Assembly (NCBI GenBank): GCA_910584115.1
Contig: CAJTYN010000059.1
Coordinates: 7,629-16,242 of the forward strand
DNA length: 8,614 nt
Source: an uncultured Lachnospiraceae bacterium
GTDB taxonomy: Bacteria > Bacillota > Clostridia > Lachnospirales > Lachnospiraceae
Direction of reading: 5' to 3'
In this document: positions 1-6,228 of the stretch, in pieces
How positions within the stretch are numbered: position 1 is the first letter of the stretch
How the letters are laid out: the number at the start of each line of letters is the position of its first letter
Position numbers and translations under genes: made by a program
Notes under the pieces: model-generated
What the model was told of the DNA's origin: nothing
Database searches by the model: none
What the model saw: the letters and a program-made list of their open reading frames with translations, nothing else

Positions 1-182
1 TGTAAGAACTGCATCAACTGCTGTTTGCTCTGCATGGCTGACTGGGCTGACTTCTGGAAATACTGCTTGATCTGTGGATCTTGTGCCTGTTCCGCGTAGC
101 CCTGCATTTTACAGTGGGTGACCTCAAACCCTCCGATGAGATGGCGCAGGTTCTGGAGATCTAATTCCGTGATGTTCGTCAT
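1..182 (-). CDS. CotF-like small spore coat family protein (3' end outside window)
   Basis: This is a small gene read towards the window edge, with 60 codons visible and no stop reached. The start is ATG at 182–180, preceded by a perfect AGGAGG (189–194) six bases upstream. The visible protein has the segment LDLQNLRHLIGG (residues 7–18) and a helical, glutamine-rich second half (DPQIKQYFQKSAQ, then QSKQQLMQFL). From memory this resembles the short CotF-like or ferritin-like coat proteins of Clostridia, usually about 60–90 residues, so little is probably missing. The family assignment rests on recalled similarity only. By inference it is made in the mother cell and associates with the spore coat. 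It lies 72 bases downstream of glgA with no visible terminator between, so it may be co-transcribed with glgA or have its own weak promoter. Confidence 0.7.
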   Translation of the reverse strand, partial: MTNITELDLQNLRHLIGGFEVTHCKMQGYAEQAQDPQIKQYFQKSAQSAMQSKQQLMQFL

Positions 183-210
183 GGTATACCTCCTAAAAGT
201 TTTTTCTAAC

Positions 211-230
211 GATCACTTTCGATCACTTTC
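211..230. repeat. Perfect 10-bp tandem duplication
   Basis: The decamer GATCACTTTC occurs twice head to tail with no mismatch. It lies in the 72-base gap between the glgA stop and the coat-like gene, 17 bases upstream of that gene's AGGAGG. One unit is about one helical turn. It may be a slippage duplication or a paired protein-binding site; the sequence cannot decide. Confidence 0.8.
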
Positions 231-254
231 CTAGTATCCCACGACAGACAGATA

Positions 255-1700
255 TTATTCCCCGATCAGCCAATTATACATTTCTTCATACTGCCTGGCT
301 GAATTGTTCCAGGAGAAATCCATAGCCATGCCCCGATCCACGATCTTATTCCATTCCCGCTTCTTATCGTAATAGATCCTCTCCGCGTTCCTGATCACAC
401 CGAGCATCTCATGGGCATTGTAGTTCGTGAAACTGAATCCGGTCCCGGTGCTCTCGTATTCATTATACGGCTGCACCGTGTCTTTGAGCCCGCCAGTCTC
501 CCTGACGATCGGAACGGTCCCATACCGCAGGCTCATAAGCTGGCTCAGGCCGCAGGGCTCGAACAGGGACGGCATCAGGAACGCGTCGCAGGACGCATAG
601 GTCTTGTGGGACATCGGCTCGGAATAATAGATGTTCGCGGCCACCTTTCCTCTGTATTTCCAGGCGAAATGGCGGAACATATTCTCATACCGCTCTTCCC
701 CTGTCCCCAGGACCACTAACTGAATCGCATCCTGACAGAGTTCATCCATGATATACGCGATCAGGTCGAACCCTTTCTGGTCCGTGAGCCGGGAGACGAT
801 CCCGATCATCATCTTCTTCGGATCTTCTTCCAGACCCAGTTCCTTCTGCAGCGCGATCTTATTTTTCACCTTTTCCTTGCGGAACGTGGTGGCGTTGTAG
901 TTCTTCACGATCTGACTGTCCGTCTCCGGGTCGTATTCATCGTAGTCGATCCCGTTGACGATGCCCCGCAGGCTGTTGGTCCTGGCGCACAGAAGGCCGT
1001 CTAAGCCCTCCCCGTAGAAAGGCGTCTTGATCTCCTCCGCGTAGGTGTTACTCACGGTGGTGACCGCGTCCGCGTAGACGATCCCGCCCTTTAAGTAATT
1101 GGCGTCTTTGTACGCTTCCAGTTTATCTGCTGTAAAATAGTACGACGGCAGGCCGGTTATGCCCTGTACGGTCTTCACATCCCACACTCCCTGAAATTTC
1201 AGATTATGTATGGTCATGATCGTCTTGATACCGCGGAAAAATTCCCCGCCCTGGAATGAGTCATGCAGATAGACCGGCACTAAGCCCGTCTGCCAGTCAT
1301 GGCAATGGATGATATGGGGATGGAAATCGATCACCGGCAGCACGGATAAGACTGCCTTCGAGAAAAACGCAAACTTTTCCAGATCCCACGGTGCCTGATC
1401 GTAAGGTTTCGGTCCGCCAAAATAATGTTCATTGTCGATAAAATAAAATGTGATCCCATTATGCTCCAGGCGGAAGATCCCCACATAACAGCTGCGGAAG
1501 CCTAAGTCCATATAAAAATTGGTGATGTACTCCATCTTCGACCGCCATTCTTCCGCAATGCACAGATACTTGGGCAGTATCACGCGAATGTCGAAATAAC
1601 GCTTGTCAAAACATCTGGGCAGTGCGCCGGCTACGTCCGCCAATCCCCCTGTCTTGATAAACGGTACGGCTTCTGACGTGGCAAACAATATATTCTTCAT
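255..1700 (-). CDS. glgA: Glycogen synthase (ADP-glucose type, GT5 family)
   Basis: The 481-residue protein transfers glucose from ADP-glucose to the non-reducing end of an alpha-1,4-glucan in the cytoplasm, making storage glycogen (granulose in clostridia). Length matches bacterial GlgA. The N-terminal Rossmann domain carries the ADP-glucose-binding KTGGL (16–20), then HCHDWQTG (132–139) and IHNLKFQG (164–171). The C-terminal domain has SRLTDQKGFDL (303–313) and EPCGLSQ (381–387), whose glutamate is the conserved acid of the family, followed by RETGGL (390–395). The start is ATG with AGGAGG at 1708–1713, seven bases away; the stop is TAA. Only 40 bases separate it from spo0A with no terminator, so spo0A–glgA co-transcription is likely. 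No other glycogen genes (glgC, glgB, glgP) are in the window. Confidence 0.97.
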   Translation of the reverse strand: MKNILFATSEAVPFIKTGGLADVAGALPRCFDKRYFDIRVILPKYLCIAEEWRSKMEYITNFYMDLGFRSCYVGIFRLEHNGITFYFIDNEHYFGGPKPYDQAPWDLEKFAFFSKAVLSVLPVIDFHPHIIHCHDWQTGLVPVYLHDSFQGGEFFRGIKTIMTIHNLKFQGVWDVKTVQGITGLPSYYFTADKLEAYKDANYLKGGIVYADAVTTVSNTYAEEIKTPFYGEGLDGLLCARTNSLRGIVNGIDYDEYDPETDSQIVKNYNATTFRKEKVKNKIALQKELGLEEDPKKMMIGIVSRLTDQKGFDLIAYIMDELCQDAIQLVVLGTGEERYENMFRHFAWKYRGKVAANIYYSEPMSHKTYASCDAFLMPSLFEPCGLSQLMSLRYGTVPIVRETGGLKDTVQPYNEYESTGTGFSFTNYNAHEMLGVIRNAERIYYDKKREWNKIVDRGMAMDFSWNNSARQYEEMYNWLIGE

Positions 1701-1740
1701 CCCATATCCTCCTTAGCGAAACAAAATTATCTTAAAGATA

Positions 1741-2565
1741 TTATATCCTACTTTCTACACTATGGAAAGTCTGATTTTTATATTCCAGTCTTATTTTGTC
1801 CGCGATCAGGGCAATAAATTCAGAATTTGTTGGTTTTCCTTTCCCATTGCTGACCGTATATCCGAATAATTCGTCGATCGTATCCATCTTCCCTCTGCTC
1901 CAGGCCACCTCGATGGCGTGGCGGATCGCGCGCTCTACGCGGCTGGGCGTGGTCTGATGGTGTTTGGCGATCGTCGGATACAAGATCTTCGTGATCGAAT
2001 TGAGCATCTCCTGGTCATTGACAGAGAGGATGATCGCGTCCCGCAGATACTGGTAGCCTTTGATATGCGCCGGGACTCCGATCTCATGGATGATATGTGT
2101 CACATCGCGCTCCAGGTTCCGCTCCATGTAATGGCTGGAGCTCTCATAGGCGCTGATCTTCTGCGGGCCTTTGTTCCTGCGCTGGGCGCTCTGCCGCACA
2201 TATTTGATGCGGTCGATCAAAAGCCCTGTGTCAAAAGGTTTCAGCATATAGTAATCCGCGCCCAGGTTAAAGGCGTCTTCCGTGATCCGCTCCTGACCCA
2301 CCGCGGACAGGATGATGAAGGACGGGTGCTTTTTCATCTCTTTGTCATGGCTCACCCGCTCCATCACCGAGAGCCCGTCCACCTTCGGCATGATGATATC
2401 CAGCAGGACCACATCCGGTTCCTTCTCCCGGATGATCGTACATATATCTTCCCCGTTATGTGCTTTTCCGACTAAATGCAAGTCTTTATCTTCATTGATC
2501 ATCTTCTCCAGTATCTCTACCATTTTTTCATTATCATCAGCAATGGCAATGTCTAATCTCTCCAT
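1741..2565 (-). CDS. spo0A: Stage 0 sporulation protein A, master response regulator
   Basis: The 274-residue transcription factor, when phosphorylated, starts endospore formation and represses or activates many stationary-phase genes. The receiver domain (about 1–125) has the acidic pocket D10/D11, the phospho-acceptor D56 in LLDIIMP (54–60), S87 and K109 (LKP). After a variable linker, the Spo0A-type DNA-binding domain follows: VTHIIHEIGVPAHIKGYQYL (155–174), then a helix-turn-helix around residues 200–222 with TPSRVERAIRHAIEVAW, and KPTNSEFIALIADKIR near the end. These segments are nearly invariant in spore formers. The start is ATG with AGGAGG at 2575–2580, nine bases upstream; the stop is TAA. 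It is preceded by spoIVB, as in Bacillus and Clostridium. The 144-base upstream gap holds candidate promoters and 0A-like boxes, consistent with autoregulation. Confidence 0.99.
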   Translation of the reverse strand: MERLDIAIADDNEKMVEILEKMINEDKDLHLVGKAHNGEDICTIIREKEPDVVLLDIIMPKVDGLSVMERVSHDKEMKKHPSFIILSAVGQERITEDAFNLGADYYMLKPFDTGLLIDRIKYVRQSAQRRNKGPQKISAYESSSHYMERNLERDVTHIIHEIGVPAHIKGYQYLRDAIILSVNDQEMLNSITKILYPTIAKHHQTTPSRVERAIRHAIEVAWSRGKMDTIDELFGYTVSNGKGKPTNSEFIALIADKIRLEYKNQTFHSVESRI

Positions 2566-2626
2566 TAAAATGTTCCTCCTAAAGCTCTCGTTTTAAATCT
2601 TCGGGAACTTTTCGCCCCTACATACT

Positions 2627-2655
2627 ATTATGGAACAATTGTCTCTGACAATCAA
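2627..2655 (-). promoter_or_regulatory. Candidate sigma-A-type promoter of spo0A
   Basis: On the minus strand, TTGATT (2655–2650) and CATAAT (2632–2627) are separated by exactly 17 bases. This is 4/6 and 5/6 to the sigma-A consensus. Transcription would start near 2620, leaving a leader of about 55 bases with the spo0A AGGAGG. The spacer and -35 overlap an inverted pair of TTGTC cores resembling 0A boxes, which suggests occupancy by Spo0A could modulate this promoter. The call comes from consensus matching by eye. Confidence 0.5.
2638..2652. promoter_or_regulatory. Inverted pair of 0A-box-like cores
   Basis: The site ATTGTC-TCT-GACAAT is a perfect 6-3-6 inverted repeat. Each arm contains TTGTC, the core of the Spo0A recognition sequence TTTGTCRAA. 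Read on the minus strand, one arm continues as ATTGTCAGA, 7/9 to consensus. It lies within the spacer and -35 of the candidate spo0A promoter. Known 0A boxes more often occur as direct repeats, so the inverted arrangement lowers certainty. Confidence 0.4.
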
Positions 2656-2683
2656 CAAGAAATTAACAAAAATGCATTATTTC

Positions 2684-2710
2684 GGATTACATGAATCGAC
2701 AATTAATCCT
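2684..2710 (-). promoter_or_regulatory. Weak sigma-H-like promoter with embedded 0A box
   Basis: The minus strand has AGGATTA (2710–2704), a good match to the sigma-H -35 core AGGAWWW. After 11 bases comes ATGTAATCC (2692–2684), a poor match to RnnGAATWW. The spacer contains ATTGTCGAT (2703–2695), 7/9 to the 0A box TTTGTCRAA. In Bacillus subtilis spo0A has a sigma-H promoter with 0A boxes, so a similar element here would fit, but the -10 is weak. The -35 overlaps the last base of the spoIVB stop codon. Confidence 0.3.
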
Positions 2711-3945
2711 TATCCGTTTGCATATCCCTTATTGTTCTTCAGCATATTTTCGATGAAGATCCCGTATCCCCCCGTGGAATCCTGGACGAACACATGGGTG
2801 ACCGCCCCCACCGCTTTCCCGTTCTGCAGGACGGGACTTCCGCTCATCCCCTGGACGATCCCGCCGGTCTTTTCAAGGAGCCTGGGGTCCGTCACTTTTA
2901 AGATAAAGCTCTTATTCGTGTCCGGATGGTTTAAGTCGATGCTGGTGATCTCCACCTGGTATTCCTCCACCTGGCCGTCCACGCTGCACAGGATGCTGGC
3001 CTCGCCCAGTTCCATCTCCTGCTTATAGCCCACCTCCATGGGCTGGAAGGTCAGGCTCTGCGCATCCTGGGGATCTAGATCCCCGTAAATGCCGTTCTCC
3101 CCGTTCTTCGTGATCGTGCCGATGATGTTGGAATGGTCGTAGCGGATCAGCCCGGAGAGTTCCCCAGGGCTGCCTTTCGTTCCCTTGTGGATACCCATCA
3201 CCTGTGCCCTGTACAGATCCCCGTTTTTGATCTGCATCAGCTCGCCTGTGTCCACGTCGCTGATCCCGTGCCCCAGCGCGCCGAATCCCCCGTCCTGGTC
3301 CATATAGGTGAGCGTACCGATCCCCTGGGTATTGTCCCGCACCCAGATCCCCAGCTTATAATCCCCCATCTCATCCACCACAGGATCTAAGGCCATCTGG
3401 ATCTCCTCGCCCCGGCGCAGCAGGGACAGCTCCACCGGCCCGCCCCCGCAGGTCTGGATCTTGTGGATCAGCTCCCGCTTATCCCCCACCTTCTCCTGGT
3501 TCATGGCCACGATGTAATCCCCCGGCTGCACCAGATTCCTGGCTGGTTCGTAACACAGCCCGTCCGGCCCGGTAATCTGTCCGCTGTCGATGATCAGCAC
3601 GCCCTGCGTCTCCATATAGACGCCCACCGTATTGCCGCTGACATAGATATCCGTCGGCTCCACCACCTGGACTTTGATCTGCTTGAGCGGTATGACCCCG
3701 AACAGGCTGCATTCCAGGGTAAAACTCTCCCTGCCTGAAACGGGTATGGAATCCTCCAGGGTCAGCCAGGGCTTTCGGAACTGTTCCAGATGGTCTTCCT
3801 CTTTGCCCTCCACGATGCTGACCTGATCCGGCAGGCCATCCCTCACCTCCCAGTAGCCCATGCAGGCAAAGAGTACGATACAGATAAATGTCAGCATCCA
3901 CAGGATCTTTCTATATTTATTTCTCCGGCTCACTTTATCACACAC
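2710..3945 (-). CDS. spoIVB: SpoIVB signalling serine peptidase (S55 family)
   Basis: The 411-residue protein is a sporulation protease. In Bacillus it is made in the forespore, crosses the inner forespore membrane and triggers pro-sigma-K processing by cleaving SpoIVFA. Whether that partner exists here is unknown. One N-terminal membrane segment (about 14–30) is followed by a PDZ domain (about 105–190, with PGDYIVAMNQ) and the S55 peptidase domain. The likely triad is H226 (GHGISD), D353 and S368 (GMSGSP), each 10 residues before the recalled B. subtilis positions 236, 363 and 378. The start is uncertain. The longest frame begins with GTG at 3945–3943, only three bases after AGAAGG (3949–3954); an in-frame GTG at 3933–3931 is the alternative. 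An ATG two bases upstream is out of frame. The stop is TAA. A forespore-type promoter candidate lies just upstream. Confidence 0.96.
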   Translation of the reverse strand: MCDKVSRRNKYRKILWMLTFICIVLFACMGYWEVRDGLPDQVSIVEGKEEDHLEQFRKPWLTLEDSIPVSGRESFTLECSLFGVIPLKQIKVQVVEPTDIYVSGNTVGVYMETQGVLIIDSGQITGPDGLCYEPARNLVQPGDYIVAMNQEKVGDKRELIHKIQTCGGGPVELSLLRRGEEIQMALDPVVDEMGDYKLGIWVRDNTQGIGTLTYMDQDGGFGALGHGISDVDTGELMQIKNGDLYRAQVMGIHKGTKGSPGELSGLIRYDHSNIIGTITKNGENGIYGDLDPQDAQSLTFQPMEVGYKQEMELGEASILCSVDGQVEEYQVEITSIDLNHPDTNKSFILKVTDPRLLEKTGGIVQGMSGSPVLQNGKAVGAVTHVFVQDSTGGYGIFIENMLKNNKGYANG

Positions 3946-3964
3946 ATCCCTTCTTCAGAAGTTG

Positions 3965-3993
3965 AAAAAAAGAGCGTACGTCTTGTACACTCT
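3965..3993 (-). terminator. Rho-independent terminator after recN
   Basis: Read on the minus strand, the 9-base arm AGAGTGTAC (3993–3985) pairs with GTACGCTCT (3979–3971) through a loop of five bases (AAGAC). All pairs are Watson–Crick except one G·U. A run of seven T follows directly (3971–3965, the first shared with the stem). It begins 17 bases after the recN stop, so it should end the dxs–recN transcript. It lies only about 20 bases before the spoIVB start, so spoIVB must start its own transcription at or inside it. Confidence 0.85.
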
Positions 3994-3995
3994 CT

Positions 3996-4024
3996 TAGTA
4001 TGTGATGATATCATGATTTCAATC
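3996..4024 (-). promoter_or_regulatory. Candidate forespore (sigma-G/F-type) promoter of spoIVB
   Basis: On the minus strand, GATTG (4024–4020) is followed after 17 bases by CATACTA (4002–3996). The sigma-G consensus recalled from Bacillus is about GHATR, 17–18 bases, CATWMTA, so the -10 matches completely and the -35 at four of five positions. In B. subtilis spoIVB is under sigma-F and sigma-G, which supports the call. The -35 lies within the last codons of recN. The predicted start, five to eight bases beyond the -10 (about 3991–3988), falls within the 5' arm of the recN terminator hairpin. Confidence 0.55.
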
Positions 4025-5702
4025 TTGAATTTTTTTGCTGGTCTGCCAGATCTTTCATCTCTTTCGCGCTCTCTAAGACCCTCTGCGTGATCTGCGCGCC
4101 GCCCAAGAGCCTGGCCAGTTCCCGGACGGAATCCCCGTCGTCTAAGAGGCGGATGGCGGTAAATGTATCCGGACCTTCTTGTTTTTTTTCTATGGAATAA
4201 TGGGCATCCGCCATGGATGCGATCTGAGGCAGATGGGTGATGCAGATCACCTGCCGCTGCCTTCCGATGTAAGCCATTTTTTCAGAGACTTTCTGGGCCG
4301 TCCGTCCGCTGATCCCTGTATCGATCTCGTCGAAGATCAGTGTCCCGATCTGGTCTTTGTCCGCCAGGAGCGTCTTGACCGCCAGCATGATCCGGGACAG
4401 TTCGCCGCCGGATACCACTTTTCCGAAAGGCTTGCGCGGCTCTCCGGGATTGGTGGAGATCATGAATTCCACCTGATCCGCGCCGTTTGAGGTCAGGGCC
4501 TGCCCTGTGAATTCTATGGCAAGATCCACATGGAGGAAGTTCAGATCCACGAGCTGTTCCTGGATCTGCTGTTCGAGCTTTTTGGCGTATTCCTTCCGAT
4601 ATTTCGTCAGGATGCGGCATTGCTGGATCAGTTTTTCTTTTTGTCCTTCTAGTTTCTGCGCCAACTCTTCTTTGTATTCTTCGTAAGACTGTAATCTCTG
4701 CAGCCGTTCTTCTTGTTTCTTCTGGTATTTCTGGATCTCTTCCACAGAATTCCCATATTTTGCCTTCAGATGATTGATCAGGTCCAGCCGTTTTTCGATC
4801 TGGTAATATTCTTCTTCGTCAAATTCCCATTCGGAGAGATAATCCGTCAGCTCCCGGTTGAAGTCATTGAGCAGGCCGTCCAGGTCCGTGAGCATCTCTT
4901 CCAGAGGCCCCAAGTCCTCGTCCAGATCCGAGATCCCGCTGAGGATCTGCAGGGCATGCCCCAGACGCTCCCCGGCTCCGCTGGGGTCGTCATAGCCTGT
5001 GCATGTATGTACCTCGCCCAGCGTCTCTAGGATCTTCTTTCCGTTGCTCAGTTTCCGGTGCTGCTTCTCCAGCTCCACATCCTCCCCGGGCTTTAGATCC
5101 GCCTCTCTTAATTCACGGATCTCAAATTCCAGGAATGAGATCTCCCGTTTTCTCTGGACTTCGTCCATCTCATCCTCGTGGAACTGTCTGTACAGCTTCT
5201 GGTATGCCTGGTAGGCAGCGCGTACTTTCTGCCGGACCGGCGCGATCTGCTCTTTTCCATATTCGTCCAGGATGTCCAGCTGGCGCTTTCGATCCAGCAG
5301 GGACTGGTGTTCATGCTGCCCGTGGATATCGATGAGCAGCGCGCCCACGGCCTTCATCTGAGCGAGGGTGCAGGTCTCCCCGTTGATCCTGTTGGTGCTC
5401 CGCTTCTCGGCCAGCCGTCTGGACAGCCAGACCATCCCGTCCTCCGGATGCACATCCAGTGCCTCCAGTTCCCGGACGACCCGGGGATCGTCCACCTGGA
5501 AAGCCAGCTCCACCAGCGCATAGTCTGCGTCCTCCCGGATCATCTCCCGGGACATCTTGCCGCCCAGAGCCAGCTGCACGGAGCCCAGGAGGATGGATTT
5601 CCCGGCGCCGGTCTCCCCGGTGAGGATGTTGAGCCCCGGCTTAAATCCTACTTCCTCCTCCCGTATCAGCGCTAGATTTTTCACATGCAGATCCACTAAC
5701 AT
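4011..5702 (-). CDS. recN: DNA repair protein RecN (SMC-like ATPase)
   Basis: The 563-residue ATPase acts early in double-strand break repair, gathering broken ends for recombination. The split ABC-type ATPase head is clear: Walker A GETGAGKS (29–36) at the N-terminus; at the C-terminus the signature VSGGELS (430–436), Walker B LIFDEID (455–461) and THLPQIA (489–495). The middle (about 150–390) is charged and helical, as expected for the coiled-coil arms. The start chosen is ATG 5702–5700, because RecN proteins typically begin MLxxLxxKNLALI and an AGGAAGGGAG lies upstream. A longer frame starting with TTG at 5741 adds 13 residues with no ribosome binding site. The spacer from AGGAAGGGAG to ATG is 13 bases, rather long. 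It lies 45 bases after argR and is followed by a strong terminator. Confidence 0.97.
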   Translation of the reverse strand: MLVDLHVKNLALIREEEVGFKPGLNILTGETGAGKSILLGSVQLALGGKMSREMIREDADYALVELAFQVDDPRVVRELEALDVHPEDGMVWLSRRLAEKRSTNRINGETCTLAQMKAVGALLIDIHGQHEHQSLLDRKRQLDILDEYGKEQIAPVRQKVRAAYQAYQKLYRQFHEDEMDEVQRKREISFLEFEIRELREADLKPGEDVELEKQHRKLSNGKKILETLGEVHTCTGYDDPSGAGERLGHALQILSGISDLDEDLGPLEEMLTDLDGLLNDFNRELTDYLSEWEFDEEEYYQIEKRLDLINHLKAKYGNSVEEIQKYQKKQEERLQRLQSYEEYKEELAQKLEGQKEKLIQQCRILTKYRKEYAKKLEQQIQEQLVDLNFLHVDLAIEFTGQALTSNGADQVEFMISTNPGEPRKPFGKVVSGGELSRIMLAVKTLLADKDQIGTLIFDEIDTGISGRTAQKVSEKMAYIGRQRQVICITHLPQIASMADAHYSIEKKQEGPDTFTAIRLLDDGDSVRELARLLGGAQITQRVLESAKEMKDLADQQKNSRLKS

Positions 5703-5715
5703 CTTTTTGTGCCCG

Positions 5716-5725
5716 CTCCCTTCCT
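5716..5725 (-). promoter_or_regulatory. Ribosome binding site deciding the recN start
   Basis: The minus strand reads AGGAAGGGAG, 13 bases before ATG 5702. The upstream TTG (5741) has no purine-rich site in place, so this element together with family alignment favours the shorter protein. Confidence 0.55.
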
Positions 5726-5727
5726 TT

Positions 5728-5757
5728 TCAAACACCCTCAAACACTCTTAAACATTT
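5728..5757. repeat. Three 10-bp phased TYAAACAY repeats at the argR/recN junction
   Basis: On the plus strand TCAAACAC (5728), TCAAACAC (5738) and TTAAACAT (5748) recur at exactly 10-base spacing, one per helical turn. The first two units share CCAAACAC-type cores exactly; the third differs at two of eight bases and spans the argR stop codon. The array could be replication slippage or a phased protein-binding site between argR and recN. No known operator was recognised: it does not resemble the AT-rich palindromic ARG box or a LexA/SOS box as I recall them. Confidence 0.6.
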
Positions 5758-6200
5758 TCTAAGAACGCGCGCAGCCGCTCCATCACCACGTGACTGTGCT
5801 CCTCGCTCTTGACCACACAGATGATCGTATCGTCCCCGGCTATGCAGCCTAAGACCTCTTCCCATTTCAGCTCATCTAAGACGGCGGCAACGGCCATGGC
5901 CATGCCGGAGGCCGTCCGGATCACCAGGATATTCTGAGCGGCATCCATGGACAGATAAGCATCCCGCAGGACCCTGGCGTATCTGCCCGTATCCTGCGCC
6001 GGTTCCCGCGCAGGTACATAGACGGACCTGCCCTCCCTGTTTATCTCTTTTCGCAGGTTCAGTTCCCGGATATCCCTGGATACGGTCGCCTGGGTGGCGG
6101 GAAACCCGGCCTCATGGAGCCTCCGGGCCAGCTCCTCCTGTGTCTCTATCTCCGATCGGCCGATCAGATCGATGATCTTCTGATGCCTCTTAAGCTTCAT
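5748..6200 (-). CDS. argR: Arginine repressor ArgR/AhrC
   Basis: The 150-residue regulator is a hexamer in characterised relatives. It senses arginine and controls its biosynthesis and breakdown. The N-terminal winged helix-turn-helix includes TQEELARRL (20–28) and the recognition segment QATVSRDIREL (37–47). The C-terminal oligomerisation and arginine-binding domain has TASGMAMAVAAVLD (96–109) and GCIAGDDTI (118–126), with the conserved aspartate pair that contacts arginine. The start is ATG 6200–6198: family members begin MKLKRHxKI, and AAAGGA (6208–6213) stands seven bases upstream. A frame opening at ATG 6236 would add 12 residues overlapping nadK and lacks a good ribosome binding site. 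The stop is TAA. The argR–recN pairing is typical of Firmicutes and does not by itself imply arginine control of recN. Confidence 0.96.
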   Translation of the reverse strand: MKLKRHQKIIDLIGRSEIETQEELARRLHEAGFPATQATVSRDIRELNLRKEINREGRSVYVPAREPAQDTGRYARVLRDAYLSMDAAQNILVIRTASGMAMAVAAVLDELKWEEVLGCIAGDDTIICVVKSEEHSHVVMERLRAFLENV

Positions 6201-6207
6201 CTCACAA

Positions 6208-6213
6208 TCCTTT
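6208..6213 (-). promoter_or_regulatory. Ribosome binding site deciding the argR start
   Basis: AAAGGA on the minus strand, seven bases from ATG 6200, lies between the nadK stop and argR. It supports the 150-residue ArgR rather than the 162-residue frame that begins inside nadK. Confidence 0.6.
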
Positions 6214-6228
6214 ACTTCTATAAACTGC

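Noticed and set aside
231..257. Sigma-E-like promoter for the coat-type gene (TAATATC, 12 bases, GATACTAG)
   Set aside because: The -10 matches only about five of eight bases and the spacing is shorter than usual for sigma-E; too weak to call.
1728..1740. Palindrome TATCTT-A-AAGATA between spo0A and glgA
   Set aside because: The arms are AT-rich, the centre is one base and no T run follows, so it is not a terminator. As an operator it matches nothing I know.
1918..2475. Long plus-strand open frame antisense to spo0A, and similar plus-strand frames across the window
   Set aside because: They are opposite well-identified genes, have no ribosome binding sites, match no family I recognise and are histidine/arginine/proline-rich, typical of shadow frames created by biased third codon positions.
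2601..2620. Possible hairpin in the spo0A leader around GGGGCG/CCCGAA
   Set aside because: Only about three pairs form and no T run follows; not a terminator or riboswitch.
5703..5741. TTG start of recN adding 13 residues
   Set aside because: There is no ribosome binding site, and the extra residues are not found in RecN proteins, which start near MLxxLxxKN.
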